A stretch of 64,000 nt of DNA from Conchocele bisecta (GCA_029237695.1 CM055266.1:118829581-118893580), one strand, 5' to 3'. Numbered from the stretch's first letter, positions 45,564 through 55,649 are shown. Numbers and translations: made by a program. Notes: generated by a model from the letters alone, not told the origin.

Positions 45564-45605
45564 GTATGTCCGTCCTCTATAGAAGATTTACTGGGATTTA
45601 CACCA

Positions 45606-45914
45606 GTAGCCTATTTCACCAACATTGCAAAGTATACTTTTCTAGCAAAGTATACTTTGAGGGAATAATCATTTATTTTTCCCGAAATGCATTGTTTCAT
45701 CTAGAACTAACGACTGCATATATTTGATGTCAGATTAAAAGTATGCAGAATTATTATACTGAATTTATTACATTATCACAGCCAAAATGGCTGTGATAAT
45801 GTAATAAATTCAGTATAATAAAAATTAATATACTTATCCTTAAATTGAAAAGTTCTCCCTCAAAGTGTACTTCGCAAGAAAAGTATACTTTGCAATTTTG
45901 GTGAATTAGGCTAC
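45606..45914. mobile_element. Foldback MITE, GTAGCCTATTTCACC family
   Basis: GTAGCCTATTTCACCAACAT at the left pairs with the complement at the right (ending AATTAGGCTAC), then TTGCAAAGTATACTT. The centre is a long hairpin around CACAGCCAAAATGGCTGTG. Copies: 47109-47368, 58211-58492, 60490-60678. Confidence 0.9.
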
Positions 45915-45995
45915 AAGTGATCCGGTGTTGTAGGCACAGTGCTCTTCCCCATCCCCACAGCACACAAGTGTATTCTCATCAGATCTTGTTGTCGC

Positions 45996-46395
45996 CAGGG
46001 CTCCAGATAAGCTGCGTATTTGCTTAAATACCCAATTAAAATTGTCAAAAACCCAATTGAAATCAGAATTAGCGAGTATCAAAAAGCAATAAGAAATGTG
46101 TGGTACCTTTATCATGATGCAGAAAACAATAAACAGACCACAGATATAGAATATTTTTCTTATTTTCCATGAAAACACATCTTGGTATTTCATTAGAATT
46201 GTTCCAAGGAGACAATTCTAATGAAATGCCAAGACATGTTTTCATTTCGAAGCAAACCGTTCAATAATTGCTGTCTGTTGATGTGTAAACAGTAGTGTGA
46301 TTTTATTTTACCCAATTAATATTTTGAAATACCCAATTGCTTCAGAAATGATGGAGTGACACTACTCAAGTACAAATTCCTTATCTGGAGCCCTG
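45996..46395 (+). mobile_element. hAT-like MITE, CAGGGCTCCAGATAAG family, intact 400-bp copy
   Basis: CAGGGCTCCAGATAAG and CTTATCTGGAGCCCTG terminate it; TGTCGC flanks both sides. It contains a hairpin around ATTAGAATTGTTCC/GGAGACAATTCTAAT. Other copies are at 35396-37126, 47722-48082 and 54373-54773. Confidence 0.88.
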
Positions 46396-46644
46396 TGTCG
46401 CAATCAATCAGTCAATCTATGGAGGATTATCTGTGTTTGAAATCAATCAATGAGTTTCAGTCGTCTTAGTCTAACCCTTCCAGCACTGCAAATCTTCATG
46501 TTTGCACACAGTGTAGATCCTGTTGAGACAGCTCGTAATAAGCCTTCTTATCAGGATCTACACTGTTGAAGTTTTCTGATTTCACAAAACTACTTTCTTT
46601 TCTGAAATATCAGACCTTAGCTGTTGACAGGCTGTTAAATGTCA

Positions 46645-46949
46645 TTAACCCTTAGACTGCTACTCACAACAATTGTCGTCTGCTGTTGTTTTTATATCTT
46701 GCCTTATTTCTCAATAAAAACATGCTTTGACAGCACTTCAGAATCATTTCCTCTTGCCTTATTTCTCAATAAAAACATGCTTTGACAGCACTTCAGAATC
46801 ATTTCCTTTGGAAATGATTCTGAAGTGCTGTCAAAGCATGTTGCAAATTATTCTAAAGTGATGTCAAAGTATGTTTTTGATGATAAAAATGGAAAATAGA
46901 AAATAAACAGCAGACGACAAAAAAAATAAGATAGCCGTCTAAGGGTTAA
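46645..46949. mobile_element. TTAA-flanked foldback MITE, CCCTTAGAC ends
   Basis: TTAACCCTTAGAC at the left, GTCTAAGGGTTAA at the right, and a long central hairpin (GCTTTGACAGCACTTCAGAA repeated directly and inverted). TTAA target sites are characteristic of piggyBac-type elements. Ends 27 bp before the exon 7 acceptor. Confidence 0.82.
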
Positions 46950-46976
46950 ACAAGAAAACACTTGCTTGTTGTGTAG

Positions 46977-47062
46977 GAGGTGGAGCTGAACAAGAAGAGG
47001 CCGTTGTACATCAAGGCTAAGGAGAAGACAGCACACATGATCAAGAAGCTGGACGGGGCGAA
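46977..47062 (+). CDS. SMC1A: SMC1A coding exon 7
   Basis: Acceptor TTGTTGTGTAG, donor AA|GTAAGT. It encodes EVELNKKRPLYIKAKEKTAH and MIKKLDGA; the KRPxYIKAKE block is a strong SMC1 signature in the coiled coil. Confidence 0.95.
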
Positions 47063-47108
47063 GTAAGTCTTTTGTCTCTACATGTAGTTAAGTAATAGCA
47101 TGACTGCA

Positions 47109-47368
47109 GTAGCCTATTTCACCAACGTTGCAATGTATACTTATCTAGCAAAGTATACTTAGAGGGTGAAATTTTCAATTTAAGGACACATTTATTAATG
47201 TTTATTATACTGAATTCAGTATAATCATTCTGCATACTTTTAATCATCAAATATATGCAGTCATTAGTTCTATATGAAATAATGCATTTCGGGAAAAATA
47301 AATTATTACTCCCTCAAAGTATACTTTGCTAGATAAGTATACTTTGCAATTTTGATGAAATCGGCTGC
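47109..47368. mobile_element. Foldback MITE, GTAGCCTATTTCACC family
   Basis: GTAGCCTATTTCACCAACGT at the left and TTTTGATGAAATCGGCTGC at the right; the inner TATTATACTGAATTCAGTAT is palindromic. Confidence 0.88.
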
Positions 47369-47721
47369 AGAGCCTGAGGAGCCCTGTGAAAAATGATATA
47401 CCAGCTAACAAGTGCTGTCCGTCTACTCTAATCACATGCTCGAAATCAGGAAGTTTGATTCGGAGAGTTGTTTTTATCAAGCTACTTTATTTAGAGTGTA
47501 CAATTGAGAACATGCCACAAGCCCTGACATTGGCCTCCATTCCGCCATGGTTATCACTAGCTAGGAGATTTATACTGCAGTCTGATCAGGGGCTATACAT
47601 TGAGCTAAAGTACGTGTACTTTCAGTAACTCTTGTCATCTGCAACACGATTAGATCCTAATGTGCATGTGATGTCATATTGGAACGCTCATATTTCAGAT
47701 ATTAATTAATAAACGCGTTTT

Positions 47722-48082
47722 TATTGCTTAAATACCCAATTAAAATTGCCAAAAACCCAATTGTAATCAGAAGTAGCGAGTATCAAAAAGCAATAAACAA
47801 TTTATTGTACATTTATCATGCTGCAGAAAACAATAAACAGACCACAAATATAGCATATTTTTCTTATTTTCCATGAAAACACATCTTGGACAAGGAGACA
47901 ATTCTAATGAAATGCCAATACATGTTTTCATTTAGAAGCAAGCTATTCAATAATTGCAGTCTGCTGATGTGTCCACAGTAGTGTGATTTTATTTTACCCA
48001 ATTAAAATTTTGAAATACCCAATTGCTTCAGAAATGATGGGAGTGACAACACTCAATTACTAATTCCTTATCTGGAGCCCTG
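47722..48082 (+). mobile_element. hAT-like MITE, CAGGGCTCCAGATAAG family, left end lost
   Basis: Shares TTAAATACCCAATTAAAATT and ends CTTATCTGGAGCCCTG. The left 20-odd bp are replaced. Confidence 0.8.
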
Positions 48083-48246
48083 CCCCCAGTATCGGTAGAG
48101 CCGGGAGGCATATATTTTTTGGACTTTGTGTCCATCTGTGCGTCTGTCCGTGGGTCCTATCAAGAAATTTGTCGGTGTTTCTCCAGTCTGTCACTTATGT
48201 GCTGCCAGGTCACACTTTCTTGTTCAGCATTCATTTCATTGTATCA

Positions 48247-48440
48247 TTAAACCTTTCACCCCTAAGTAACTGGAATGGATTGTGATATGTTAATTTTACG
48301 ACCAAACAAATCATCACAAAATAGTTTTAACAAATATGAAAATTAGCTGCAAAAGTGCAGATCCTGATACAGCTTGTCACGAGCCGGTACCCTTTTTTGC
48401 CAATACCACTATACAGGCCTATGGTGTTGAAAGGGTTCAA
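48247..48440. mobile_element. TTAA-type MITE, CCTTTCACC/GTTGAAAGGG ends
   Basis: TTAAACCTTTCACCCCTAAG at the left and GGTGTTGAAAGGGTTCAA at the right. It corresponds in reverse to 61807-62116. Confidence 0.65.
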
Positions 48441-48520
48441 AGGTATAAAAAATAGTTTTATGGACCTCTAATGAAGCTACGCTATATGCCATGTATATAC
48501 CTGTTTATTGTGTTTGACAG

Positions 48521-48569
48521 GAAATCCCTGAAACAGGCGAAGAAAACCCACGATAACCACGAACAGGAG
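48521..48569 (+). CDS. SMC1A: SMC1A coding exon 8
   Basis: Acceptor GTGTTTGACAG, donor GAG|GTATGT; only 16 codons plus one base: KSLKQAKKTHDNHEQE. Coiled coil. Phases match exons 7 and 9. Confidence 0.92.
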
Positions 48570-48589
48570 GTATGTTGTATATGCCACGT

Positions 48590-48830
48590 GTGAGACGCGC
48601 CATGTGTGTTTGTACCTAAGAACATGTGCGATACCTCATGAAAATTATTTGCATAATTTATTATATTTTCCGCAAATGACGTAGACAGTTGACGAAATTC
48701 TATAAATCCACATTTGCTATGGAAAATTTGTTGTCTTTTGACGTCATTTACAGAAAATATTAGTTTCTGTAATTATATCTCATGAATAATCGCTCATGTT
48801 CTTAGGTACAAAATTATGTGGCGTGTCTCG
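48590..48830. mobile_element. Foldback MITE, GAGACACGCCATGTG family
   Basis: GTGAGACGCGCCATGTGTG and TTGTACCTAAGAACATG at the left mirror CATGTTCTTAGGTACAAAAT and GGCGTGTCTC at the right. It starts 20 bp after the exon 8 donor. Confidence 0.82.
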
Positions 48831-49178
48831 TACATTATTGATATGACGATCATTTCCATATCAATAATTGACAATTTCTTCTAAATGTTGTTTCAGCATT
48901 CATCTCATTGAATTGTACAGTCGACTCCCGGTAGGTGGAATAGGTTCATAATTAGTTATCCATTGAGCTATCCATTGTTCGAGGTACCGTTCCCGTATCA
49001 GTTCCAGATCCGGGACTGAAGACCATTCCAATTGATTTATGAAACTCGTAGATATTCCCAGAATAACAAAATAGAGCAACTCCAGTTGCCCTCTGTCGCG
49101 AGGCTGCCACAAGAACTGACATAATATATCTAAACATCAATTTAAAGAAATAAAAGCTCTGTTTTATTGACTTACATG

Positions 49179-50716
49179 AGTTGTTGTAGATGGCAGGTTG
49201 CTGTTGTTGTACATGGCGGCTTGTTGTTGTACACGACATGTTGTAGATGGCAGGTTGCTGTTGTTGTACATGACATGTTGTAGATGGCAGGTTGCTGTTG
49301 TTGTGCATGGCATGTTGTAGATGGCAGGTTGCTGTTGTTGTACATGACATGTTGTAGATGGCAGGTTGCTGTTGTTATACATGGCGGCTTGTTGTTGTAC
49401 ACGACATGTTGTAGATGGCAGGTTGCTGTTGTTGTACATGACATGTTGTAGATGGCAGGTTGCTGTTGTTGTACATGACATGTTGTAGATGGCAGGTTGC
49501 TGTTGTTGTACATGACATGTTGTAGATGGCAGGTTGCTGTTGTTGTACATGACATGTTGTAGATGGCAGGTTGCTGTTGTTGTACATGACATGTTGTAGA
49601 TGGCAGGTTGCTGTTGTTGTACATGACATGTTGTAGATGGCAGGTTGCTGTTGTTGTACACGACATGTTGTAGATGGCAGGTTGCTGTTGTTGTACATGA
49701 CATGTTGTAGATGGCAGGTTGCTGTTGTTGTACATGGCAGGTTGCTGTTGTTGTACACGACATGTAGATGGCAGGTTGCTGTTGTTGTACATGGCGGCTT
49801 GTTGTACACGACATGTTGTAGATGGCAGGTTGCTGTTGTTGTACATAGCGGCTTGTTGTTGTACACGACATGTTGTAGATGGCAGGTTGCTGTTGTTGTA
49901 CATAGCGGCTTGTTGTTGTACACGACATGTTGTAGATGGCAGGTTGCTGTTGTTGTACACGACATGTTGTAGATGGCAGGTTGCTGTTGTTGTACATGGC
50001 GGCTTGTTGTACACGACATGTTGTAGATGGCAGGTTGCTGTTGTTGTACATGGCGGCTTGTTGTTGTACACGACATGTTGTAGATGGCAGGTTGCTGTTG
50101 TTGTACATGGCAGCTTGTTGTACACGACATGTTGTAGATGGCAGGTTGCTGTTGTTGTACATGACATGTTGTAGATGGCAGGTTGCTGTTGTTGTACATG
50201 ACATGTTGTAGATGGCAGGTTGCTGTTGTTGTACATGGCGGCTTGTTGATGTACACGACATGTTGTAGATGGTAGGTTGCTGTTGTTGTACATGGCGGCT
50301 TGTTGTACACGACATGTTGTAGATGGCAGGTTGCTGTTGTTGTACATGACATGTTGTAGATGGCAGGTTGCTGTTGTTGTACATTACATGTTGTAGATGG
50401 CAGGTTGCTGTTGTTGTACATGACATGTTGTAGATGGCAGGTTGCTGTTGTTGTACATGACATGTTGTAGATGGCAGTTGCTGTTGTTGTACATGACATG
50501 TTGTAGATGGCAGGTTGCTGTTGTTGTACATGGCGGCTTGTTGTACACGACATGTTGTAGATGGCAGGTTGCTGTTGTTGTACATGACATGTTGTACATG
50601 GCAGGTTGCTGTTGTTGTACATGGCAGCTTGTTGCACACGACATGTTGTTGTAGATGGCAGGTTGCTGTTGTTGTACATGGCGGCTTGTTGTTGTACATG
50701 ACATGTTCTTGTTGTA
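49179..50716 (+). repeat. Minisatellite, 37-bp unit with 54- and 57-bp variants, abutting the exon 9 acceptor
   Basis: The basic unit contains GACATGTTGTAGATGGCAGG and TTGCTGTTGTTGTACAT. Variant units add GGCGGCTTGTTGT(TGT)ACAC. I estimate well over 30 units. No frame on the - strand contains stops for long distances (533, 475 and 391 codons in three frames), purely because the unit lacks stops. The last unit reads CTTGTTGTAG|ATCC and supplies the 3' splice site of exon 9. Confidence 0.97.
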
Positions 50717-50717
50717 G

Positions 50718-50834
50718 ATCCAGGACCTGGAGCGGGAGCTGGAGGACGTGGAGGAGAAACGTCACGAGTTTGAGGAGCGCATTGAGGAGGAATCCCAGTC
50801 ACAAGGTCGTGACCTTGAACTTGAGGAGTCGCAG
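50718..50834 (+). CDS. SMC1A: SMC1A coding exon 9
   Basis: Acceptor TTCTTGTTGTAG, donor CAG|GTCAGG, 39 codons in phase 0. It encodes IQDLERELEDVEEKRHEFEE, RIEEESQSQGRDLELEESQ. The EEESQSQGRDL string is strongly conserved in SMC1. The open frame reads on into the intron to 51038, but the SMC1 signal stops at the donor. Confidence 0.95.
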
Positions 50835-51862
50835 GTCAGGGATAACTCTAATTCAAGGTTACACACACACTGGGACAAAATGGAAGTTGTGTTAAAGGAT
50901 GTAAATTTTGTGAAATCATTGTATGACATTGGCCACATTTCGATTCCAGTAGAAAATTGCGTTACTAGTTATAAAGAACCTGGACAGAAGAGAAAGTGGA
51001 TCTTCGGCTCGGCATACACTTTTCGGAATTTTGTCTGAGAATCATTTCCTATCTTACTAATGAAATACTTTTATCCTGGAGTGAGATTGATATTCAGGAT
51101 GGAATGACGAACAGCGTAGATCCTGATTAGACTGCGAATGCACAGGCTGATCCGGATCTACACTGGTCGCAAATCCATGAGATATTCAGGAGCTATTCTG
51201 ATCAAAATCAAAACACTTGTCCTGTTGGGCTGCATAAAAGTGCCTCTTTAAATGACATGGTAGGTCAACAAAAGAAGTGTCTATTTCATAATTTTCTCAG
51301 AACATTTTTCACTGGATTTGCCAATTTCTCGACGACAATGGCAGGAATTAGTTCCAGGCGCATGTGATCTTGTACTTGGGACCTTGTTGAATGATTTCTG
51401 TTGTATAAATGAGGGTGTGTCTCACTGGGGAAATGAGGCTACACTGTTTGCCATTCTTTTAACAACAGTAGATCCTTAGCTGGCTGCAGAACATTCCAGC
51501 AGATCATCAGCCAGTATGGTAAAAAATGTCATATATAATATGCCTCATTTCTCCATTATTGTAATTTTTACTTTACTAAAAAATCAAGCGGAGTGATTGG
51601 TCGAGTAGCTCAGCCTTGGCAATCAATTTTCCTGATTTCGAACTCGAGCACAGAGTATGTGGTCAAAGAGTTATTAACCCTTACAATATTGGATTCAAAT
51701 TTGTCGTCTGCTGTTTATTTTCCATTATTCGCATCAAAAACATGATTTGACAGCACTAAAGTTCTGTCAAACCATGTTTTTGTTGAGAAAAGACAAAATA
51801 TAAAACAACAGCAGACGACAATTTTCGTTTCCCACACTCTAAGGATTAAATAACGTACACAG
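50835..51862 (+). other. SMC1A intron 9
   Basis: Pieces of the GTGACTGGAGAAATG MITE family (51085-51190, 51415-51555) and a TTAA-flanked MITE (51674-51849). Otherwise unremarkable. Confidence 0.7.
51674..51849. mobile_element. TTAA-flanked foldback MITE, ending 13 bp before exon 10 acceptor
   Basis: TTAACCCTTACAAT at the left and CTCTAAGGATTAA at the right. Inner arms GTCGTCTGCTGTT and AACAGCAGACGAC pair, with TGACAGCACTAAAGTTCTGTCA at the tip. Relative of 46645-46949. Confidence 0.8.
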
Positions 51863-52077
51863 GTGTCCGAGTACCAGCGACTGAAGGAGGAGGCCGGGAA
51901 ACGGTCGGCGAGGCTCCTACAGGAAATGGACTCGATCCAGCGAGAACAGAAGTCCGACCAGGACAGATTTGACAACGAACAGCGCAAGAAAAACGAGATT
52001 GTAGCCAAGACCAAACAGAAGCAACACGAAATGGAGGAAAACAAGAAACGTGTGGAGAAACTCAATGATTATATAAG
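51863..52077 (+). CDS. SMC1A: SMC1A coding exon 10
   Basis: Acceptor AACGTACACAG (poor pyrimidine tract), donor AG|GTGTAG. It encodes [40 protein letters not shown] and [10 protein letters not shown], coiled coil descending to the hinge. Confidence 0.95.
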
Positions 52078-52109
52078 GTGTAGTAGCGTTTAGGAATGTA
52101 CCCGTAGTC

Positions 52110-52273
52110 AGAGCTCCAGTTATCTTATTTCTTCACGAAAAATGACAAGTTGGGATTGCTTTAGAATCGTCTCATTGAGACGATTCAAAAGCACTCCCAA
52201 CTTGACAATTTGGCGAAGAAATAACGAAAGTCTCCCTAAAGTTGATCAAATTACGCACCTTAACTGGAGCTCT
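52110..52273. mobile_element. Foldback element, AGAGCTCCAGTTA ends
   Basis: AGAGCTCCAGTTA pairs with TAACTGGAGCTCT; the centre GAATCGTCTCATTGAGACGATTC is a perfect hairpin. Confidence 0.85.
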
Positions 52274-52330
52274 GCAGTGTTTATGAAATTAAAAATTTAT
52301 TGCACTTTTCATTACCGATCCTAGGGATAG

Positions 52331-52490
52331 GTCGTTTCTTAGGGGATATGGCATTGGACTTCATTACCGGACGAAGGTTGTGAGTCCTCACCCCACCCAC
52401 TTGTATGTCGGATAACACTTTAAACTGTGGTCCCATCTCTATATGACCTTAGCTGTTGCTGGGACGTTAAACCCATTCACTTTCATTACT
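52331..52490 (+). mobile_element. SINE fragment
   Basis: GGCATTGGACTTC and GAAGGTTGTGAGTCCTCACC resemble a tRNA-type A and B box region. The tail is ACCTTAGCTGTTGCTGGGAC then CCCATTCACTTTCATT; a similar tail is at 63705-63760. Confidence 0.55.
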
Positions 52491-52671
52491 GATCAAGTGA
52501 CTATTTGATAATTATGGCCATACTTACTCTCTGCAAGATATCTTTTTCTGGGTCAAGATCATGCAAATTTTCAATATAAAAAAAGTATAAAATTTGTATA
52601 TCTTTGTATTCCATGTGGTGATTGAAATCATTCTTTCCCAATGTGTCCCCAGGGAGTATAGGAGGTTAGTT

Positions 52672-52830
52672 GTGACTGGAGAAATGGGGCTTATGGGATT
52701 TGTCACCAGTGTAGCTTCTGATAATACATTAATAATAGCACACTCCTGCAGCCTGGTAATGATCATATATATATCTTGATAGAAACATGATGGGTTGGCT
52801 AACAGTGCAGATCCTAATCGGACTGTGTAT
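52672..52830 (+). mobile_element. GTGACTGGAGAAATG MITE, right end lost at exon 11
   Basis: GTGACTGGAGAAATGGGGCT at the left through GTGCAGATCCTAATCGGACTGT-like sequence. The right TIR is missing; the exon 11 acceptor TATCACGTAG follows directly. Confidence 0.8.
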
Positions 52831-52837
52831 CACGTAG

Positions 52838-52973
52838 GTCGAGCAATATTGAGGTGGCCAAACAGAAGACGGCGGAGGAGGAGTTGGCAGAGGATGTGGA
52901 CACGGCCAACTCGCGGTACGCAGAGATCAACACCGAGCTCGCCTCCATTCTCGACCAACTCGGCGAGGCTAAG
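52838..52973 (+). CDS. SMC1A: SMC1A coding exon 11
   Basis: Acceptor TGTATCACGTAG, donor AAG|GTAGGT. It encodes SSNIEVAKQKTAEEELAEDV, DTANSRYAEINTELASILDQ and LGEAK, lower coiled coil just before the hinge. The number of residues equals the family spacing, which supports the odd acceptor. Confidence 0.93.
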
Positions 52974-52977
52974 GTAG

Positions 52978-53040
52978 GTGGACACGGCCAACTCGCGGTA
53001 CACGGAGATCAACACCGAGCTCGCCTCCATCCTCGACCAG
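52978..53040 (+). pseudogene. Partial tandem duplicate of SMC1A exon 11 (63 bp)
   Basis: Repeats 52896-52958 with only three or four base changes at an 82-bp period. It starts directly behind the donor (GTAG|GTGGACACGG) and lacks its own acceptor and donor. Confidence 0.92.
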
Positions 53041-53343
53041 ACCTTTAATAGAAATATTGAGCGTTCACCATTCGGCATACAGAACAATATATATACTTTT
53101 CACTAGGCTGTTCAAATGATTTATCACAACACATTCTTTCATGCAAGGAAATAAAAACATTAAAAAGTTTGATACTGTTAATCTGAATCTCACATGAAAT
53201 TTGCAATGTTGGCAGTATGATTAAGCATTCATCACAGAGCATATGCTGTTGGTAATGGCCACAAATAAATGTTACCTTTGTTCTCGACCTACTGCACAAC
53301 CGCCTGCGATAATCTTGCCAATATTTGTCAATTTCTTTATTAT

Positions 53344-53532
53344 AGGAATGAATGGCCTTTTTGTGGAATTTATCAGGGTATAAACTTGGAAAAGTCGCGG
53401 GAATACTGGACGAAGCGATAAAAAATTACAATTTTCGAAAATTGTAATTTTTTAAGGCCTCGTCCAGTATTCCCGCGACTTTTCCAAGTTTATATCCCCG
53501 ATAAATTCCACAAAGAAGGCCATTCATTCCTT
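53344..53532. mobile_element. Foldback element, 189 bp
   Basis: AGGAATGAATGGCC at the left pairs with GGCCATTCATTCCT at the right; GTCGCGGGAATACTGGACGA pairs with its complement. The tip AATTACAATTTTCG/CGAAAATTGTAATT is palindromic. Confidence 0.92.
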
Positions 53533-53853
53533 ATAATTCCAGCATTTGACATAAATTCATCAAGAAAATGTGTTTATTTTCCGTTTTCTTAAGAATTATT
53601 TTAAATGTGCCTCACGGTTACGGAAAGTAGTTCGGCGTGCGAGTTTACTGGGATATAAATTTTGGACAGAGACTTGCTACGGGCCAATCAAATGTTAGGG
53701 AATTGTGTAAATATTTTTGTGCTGGAATTATTTCAACATACTTTTATATTACGCTTGAAATCAAGCAGCTTGATTGGATGAGCCTGAGATGTAGCTTGAC
53801 TGCGAGTTGTCGTTGCCAATGTATGTTAAAAACTGTTGATAATGTGGACAAGA

Positions 53854-54097
53854 TTAACTCTTTGCGTGCTAGCGGTGAAAATATCCACCAAACCAATTAG
53901 GAGTATATGTTTTATTTCTCTCTGTAAAGATGTCTTGAAATTTCATTAGAATTGAGTCCTCAGGACTCAATTCTAATGAAATTCCAAGACATATTCATGA
54001 TATTTATAGGGAGAAATAAAAGAAAATACAATGAATTGTCGGCTGCTATTTTTGAACTATTTATAGCCCACAAATTTCCCAGCATGCAAAGAGTTAA
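53854..54097. mobile_element. TTAA-flanked foldback MITE, CTCTTTGC ends, 28 bp before exon 12 acceptor
   Basis: TTAACTCTTTGCGTGC at the left and GCATGCAAAGAGTTAA at the right. A perfect central hairpin: TTCATTAGAATTGAGTCC and its complement. Confidence 0.85.
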
Positions 54098-54125
54098 GGC
54101 GGTTGTGTAACTTGCCTCGTTGCAG

Positions 54126-54203
54126 GTGGACAAGCACGAGTCTGCGCGAGCGATGAAGAAGGCGGAGTTGCTGGAGAATCTCAAACGACTATTTCCCGGT
54201 GTG
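54126..54203 (+). CDS. SMC1A: SMC1A coding exon 12
   Basis: Acceptor CCTCGTTGCAG, donor GTG|GTAAGT, 26 codons. It encodes VDKHESARAMKKAELLENLK and RLFPGV, entering the hinge. Joined to exon 13 (FGRLIDL) it is one residue shorter than the vertebrate protein here. Confidence 0.93.
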
Positions 54204-54372
54204 GTAAGTCGCATGTTGTCTGTAATGTGGCTGTCACTGGAGAAATGGCACTTATGAGATTTACGACCCGTGTAGCACTGGATGAAATAACACAATCCTG
54301 TAGCCTGATCTCCATTGCTTGTTAGAAGCATGACGGGTGTTTCATTCATGGAATGGTGAACGGTGCAGATCG

Positions 54373-54773
54373 CAGTGCTCCAGATAAGGAATTTGTAATT
54401 GAGTATTGTCACTCCATCATTTCTGAAGCAATTGGGTATTTCAAAATTTTAATTGGGTAAAATAAAATCACACTACTGTTTACACATCAACAGACAGCAA
54501 TCACTGAATGGTTTTCTTCAAAATGAAAACACGTCTTGGCATTTCATGAGAATTGTCTCCTTGGAGACAATTCTAATGAAATACCAAGATGTGTTTTCAT
54601 GGAAAATAAGAAAAATATGCTATATTTGTGGTCTGTTTATTGTTTTCTGCAGCATGATAAACGTACCACACATTTTGTATTGCTTTTGGTTACTCGCTAC
54701 TTCTGATTTCAGTTGGGTTTTTGGCAATTTTAATTGGTTATTTAAGCAAATACGCAGCTTATCTGGAGCTTTG
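54373..54773 (-). mobile_element. hAT-like MITE, CAGGGCTCCAGATAAG family, inverted copy
   Basis: GTGCTCCAGATAAGGAATTT at the left, CAGCTTATCTGGAGCTTTG at the right; central hairpin ATTGTCTCCTTGGAGACAAT. Confidence 0.85.
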
Positions 54774-54975
54774 AGATCGGATTCTGATCTGCATCTATAC
54801 AGGTCACTTTTCCCATTAGCCCCATTTCCCAAGTCATTCACATTTCAGACCTCACTGGACGTTTCCCAAAACCACCATTGTTCTATGAGACGTATTACAA
54901 TGTCATGAGATTATGGGTTAACTGTATTGTAATATAGGGTTAACTGTATCTGTATTGTAATATAGGGTTAACTGT

Positions 54976-55117
54976 ATTGTAATTTTCAAATTTGCGGCGT
55001 ATATCAGAAAATTATAGGTCAGAAAATCTGTTTAATGGCGACGCGCTAGCGGAGCCATTAAACATGTTTTCCGACCTATCATTTTCTGATATACACCGCA
55101 AATTTGAAAATTACAAT
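54976..55117. mobile_element. Foldback element, 142 bp
   Basis: ATTGTAATTTTCAAATTTGC pairs with GCAAATTTGAAAATTACAAT; the inner AGGTCAGAAAA and TTTTCCGACCT arms nearly pair. Confidence 0.92.
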
Positions 55118-55414
55118 GCGGTTAACCTATTTCTAACCCTTATCCTGTGGAGCGCGGACAGTGTCTGCGCCACCGCATTTTACTCCTCACTGCTAATCGC
55201 GGACCCTGTCCGCGCTAGGGGCTTCCCTCAAATATCTACCTCATTTGCAGTTTTACTACGGGATTCCCATTCAGAAAAGTTGTAAATTCATTCATAAATA
55301 CATGTCACATGATGTTCACGTGATAATATCTAAATATACCGATCAATCGACGTTGAATATGCCAACACAAAGCCGTGTAATCCCAAAAGTCAATACACAG
55401 AAAATTTCTCCAAA

Positions 55415-55579
55415 ATGGCGAACTGTGTGATGAATGTAGATGAAGTTTTAGCACAATTATTTACGGATAGTGAAAGTGATGAAGATCTGAAATTGGATGT
55501 TATTGATGAAGAATATGTTTTAGAAGAAGTTTTGATGAATGCCACCGTTGTAAGGGAGGTAGACAAATATAATTGTTGA
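55415..55579 (+). CDS. Short acidic ORF, possible N-terminus of a piggyBac-like transposase
   Basis: 54 codons from ATG: VDEVLAQLFTDSESDEDLKL, then VIDEEYVLEEVL. Many piggyBac transposases begin with such an acidic Asp/Glu/Ser stretch. Upstream at 55122-55140 are TTAA and a TAACCCTT motif, with a GCGCGGACAG/CTGTCCGCGC inverted pair (55152-55216). GTAAGG lies within the ORF, so it may be a first exon. No transposase core follows. Weak call. Confidence 0.35.
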   Translation: MANCVMNVDEVLAQLFTDSESDEDLKLDVIDEEYVLEEVLMNATVVREVDKYNC

Positions 55580-55649
55580 TTTTTTTATTTTTTTTAAAGA
55601 TTTCTGTATGTATGTGATACTTCATATATGTTCAGGTATTATTTACATG

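Larger units (their letters stand above)
45564..46976 (+). other. SMC1A intron 6
   Basis: Nearly all MITE: 45606-45914, 45996-46395 and 46645-46949. Confidence 0.8.
47063..48520 (+). other. SMC1A intron 7
   Basis: Holds MITEs at 47109-47368, 47722-48082 and 48247-48440 with short unique DNA between. Confidence 0.75.
48570..50717 (+). other. SMC1A intron 8
   Basis: A MITE (48590-48830), about 340 bp of unique DNA, then a 1.5-kb minisatellite that runs right up to the exon 9 acceptor. Confidence 0.9.
52078..52837 (+). other. SMC1A intron 10
   Basis: Foldback at 52110-52273, SINE piece 52331-52490, and a GTGACTGGAGAAATG MITE (52672-52830) that runs up to the exon 11 acceptor. Confidence 0.75.
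52974..54125 (+). other. SMC1A intron 11
   Basis: Partial exon 11 copy (52978-53040), foldback 53344-53532, TTAA foldback 53854-54097. Confidence 0.75.

Noticed and set aside
49179..50716. CRISPR-like array (regular 37-bp repeats)
   Set aside because: There are no unique spacers; it is a head-to-tail minisatellite in a eukaryotic intron.
49164..50802. 533-codon antisense ORF as a gene
   Set aside because: It is a translated 37-bp minisatellite; neighbouring frames are open too, and there is no start context or unique sequence.
50835..51038. Exon 9 reading on to 51038
   Set aside because: SMC1 similarity stops at the GTCAGG donor and resumes in exon 10 in frame; the extension has no family counterpart.
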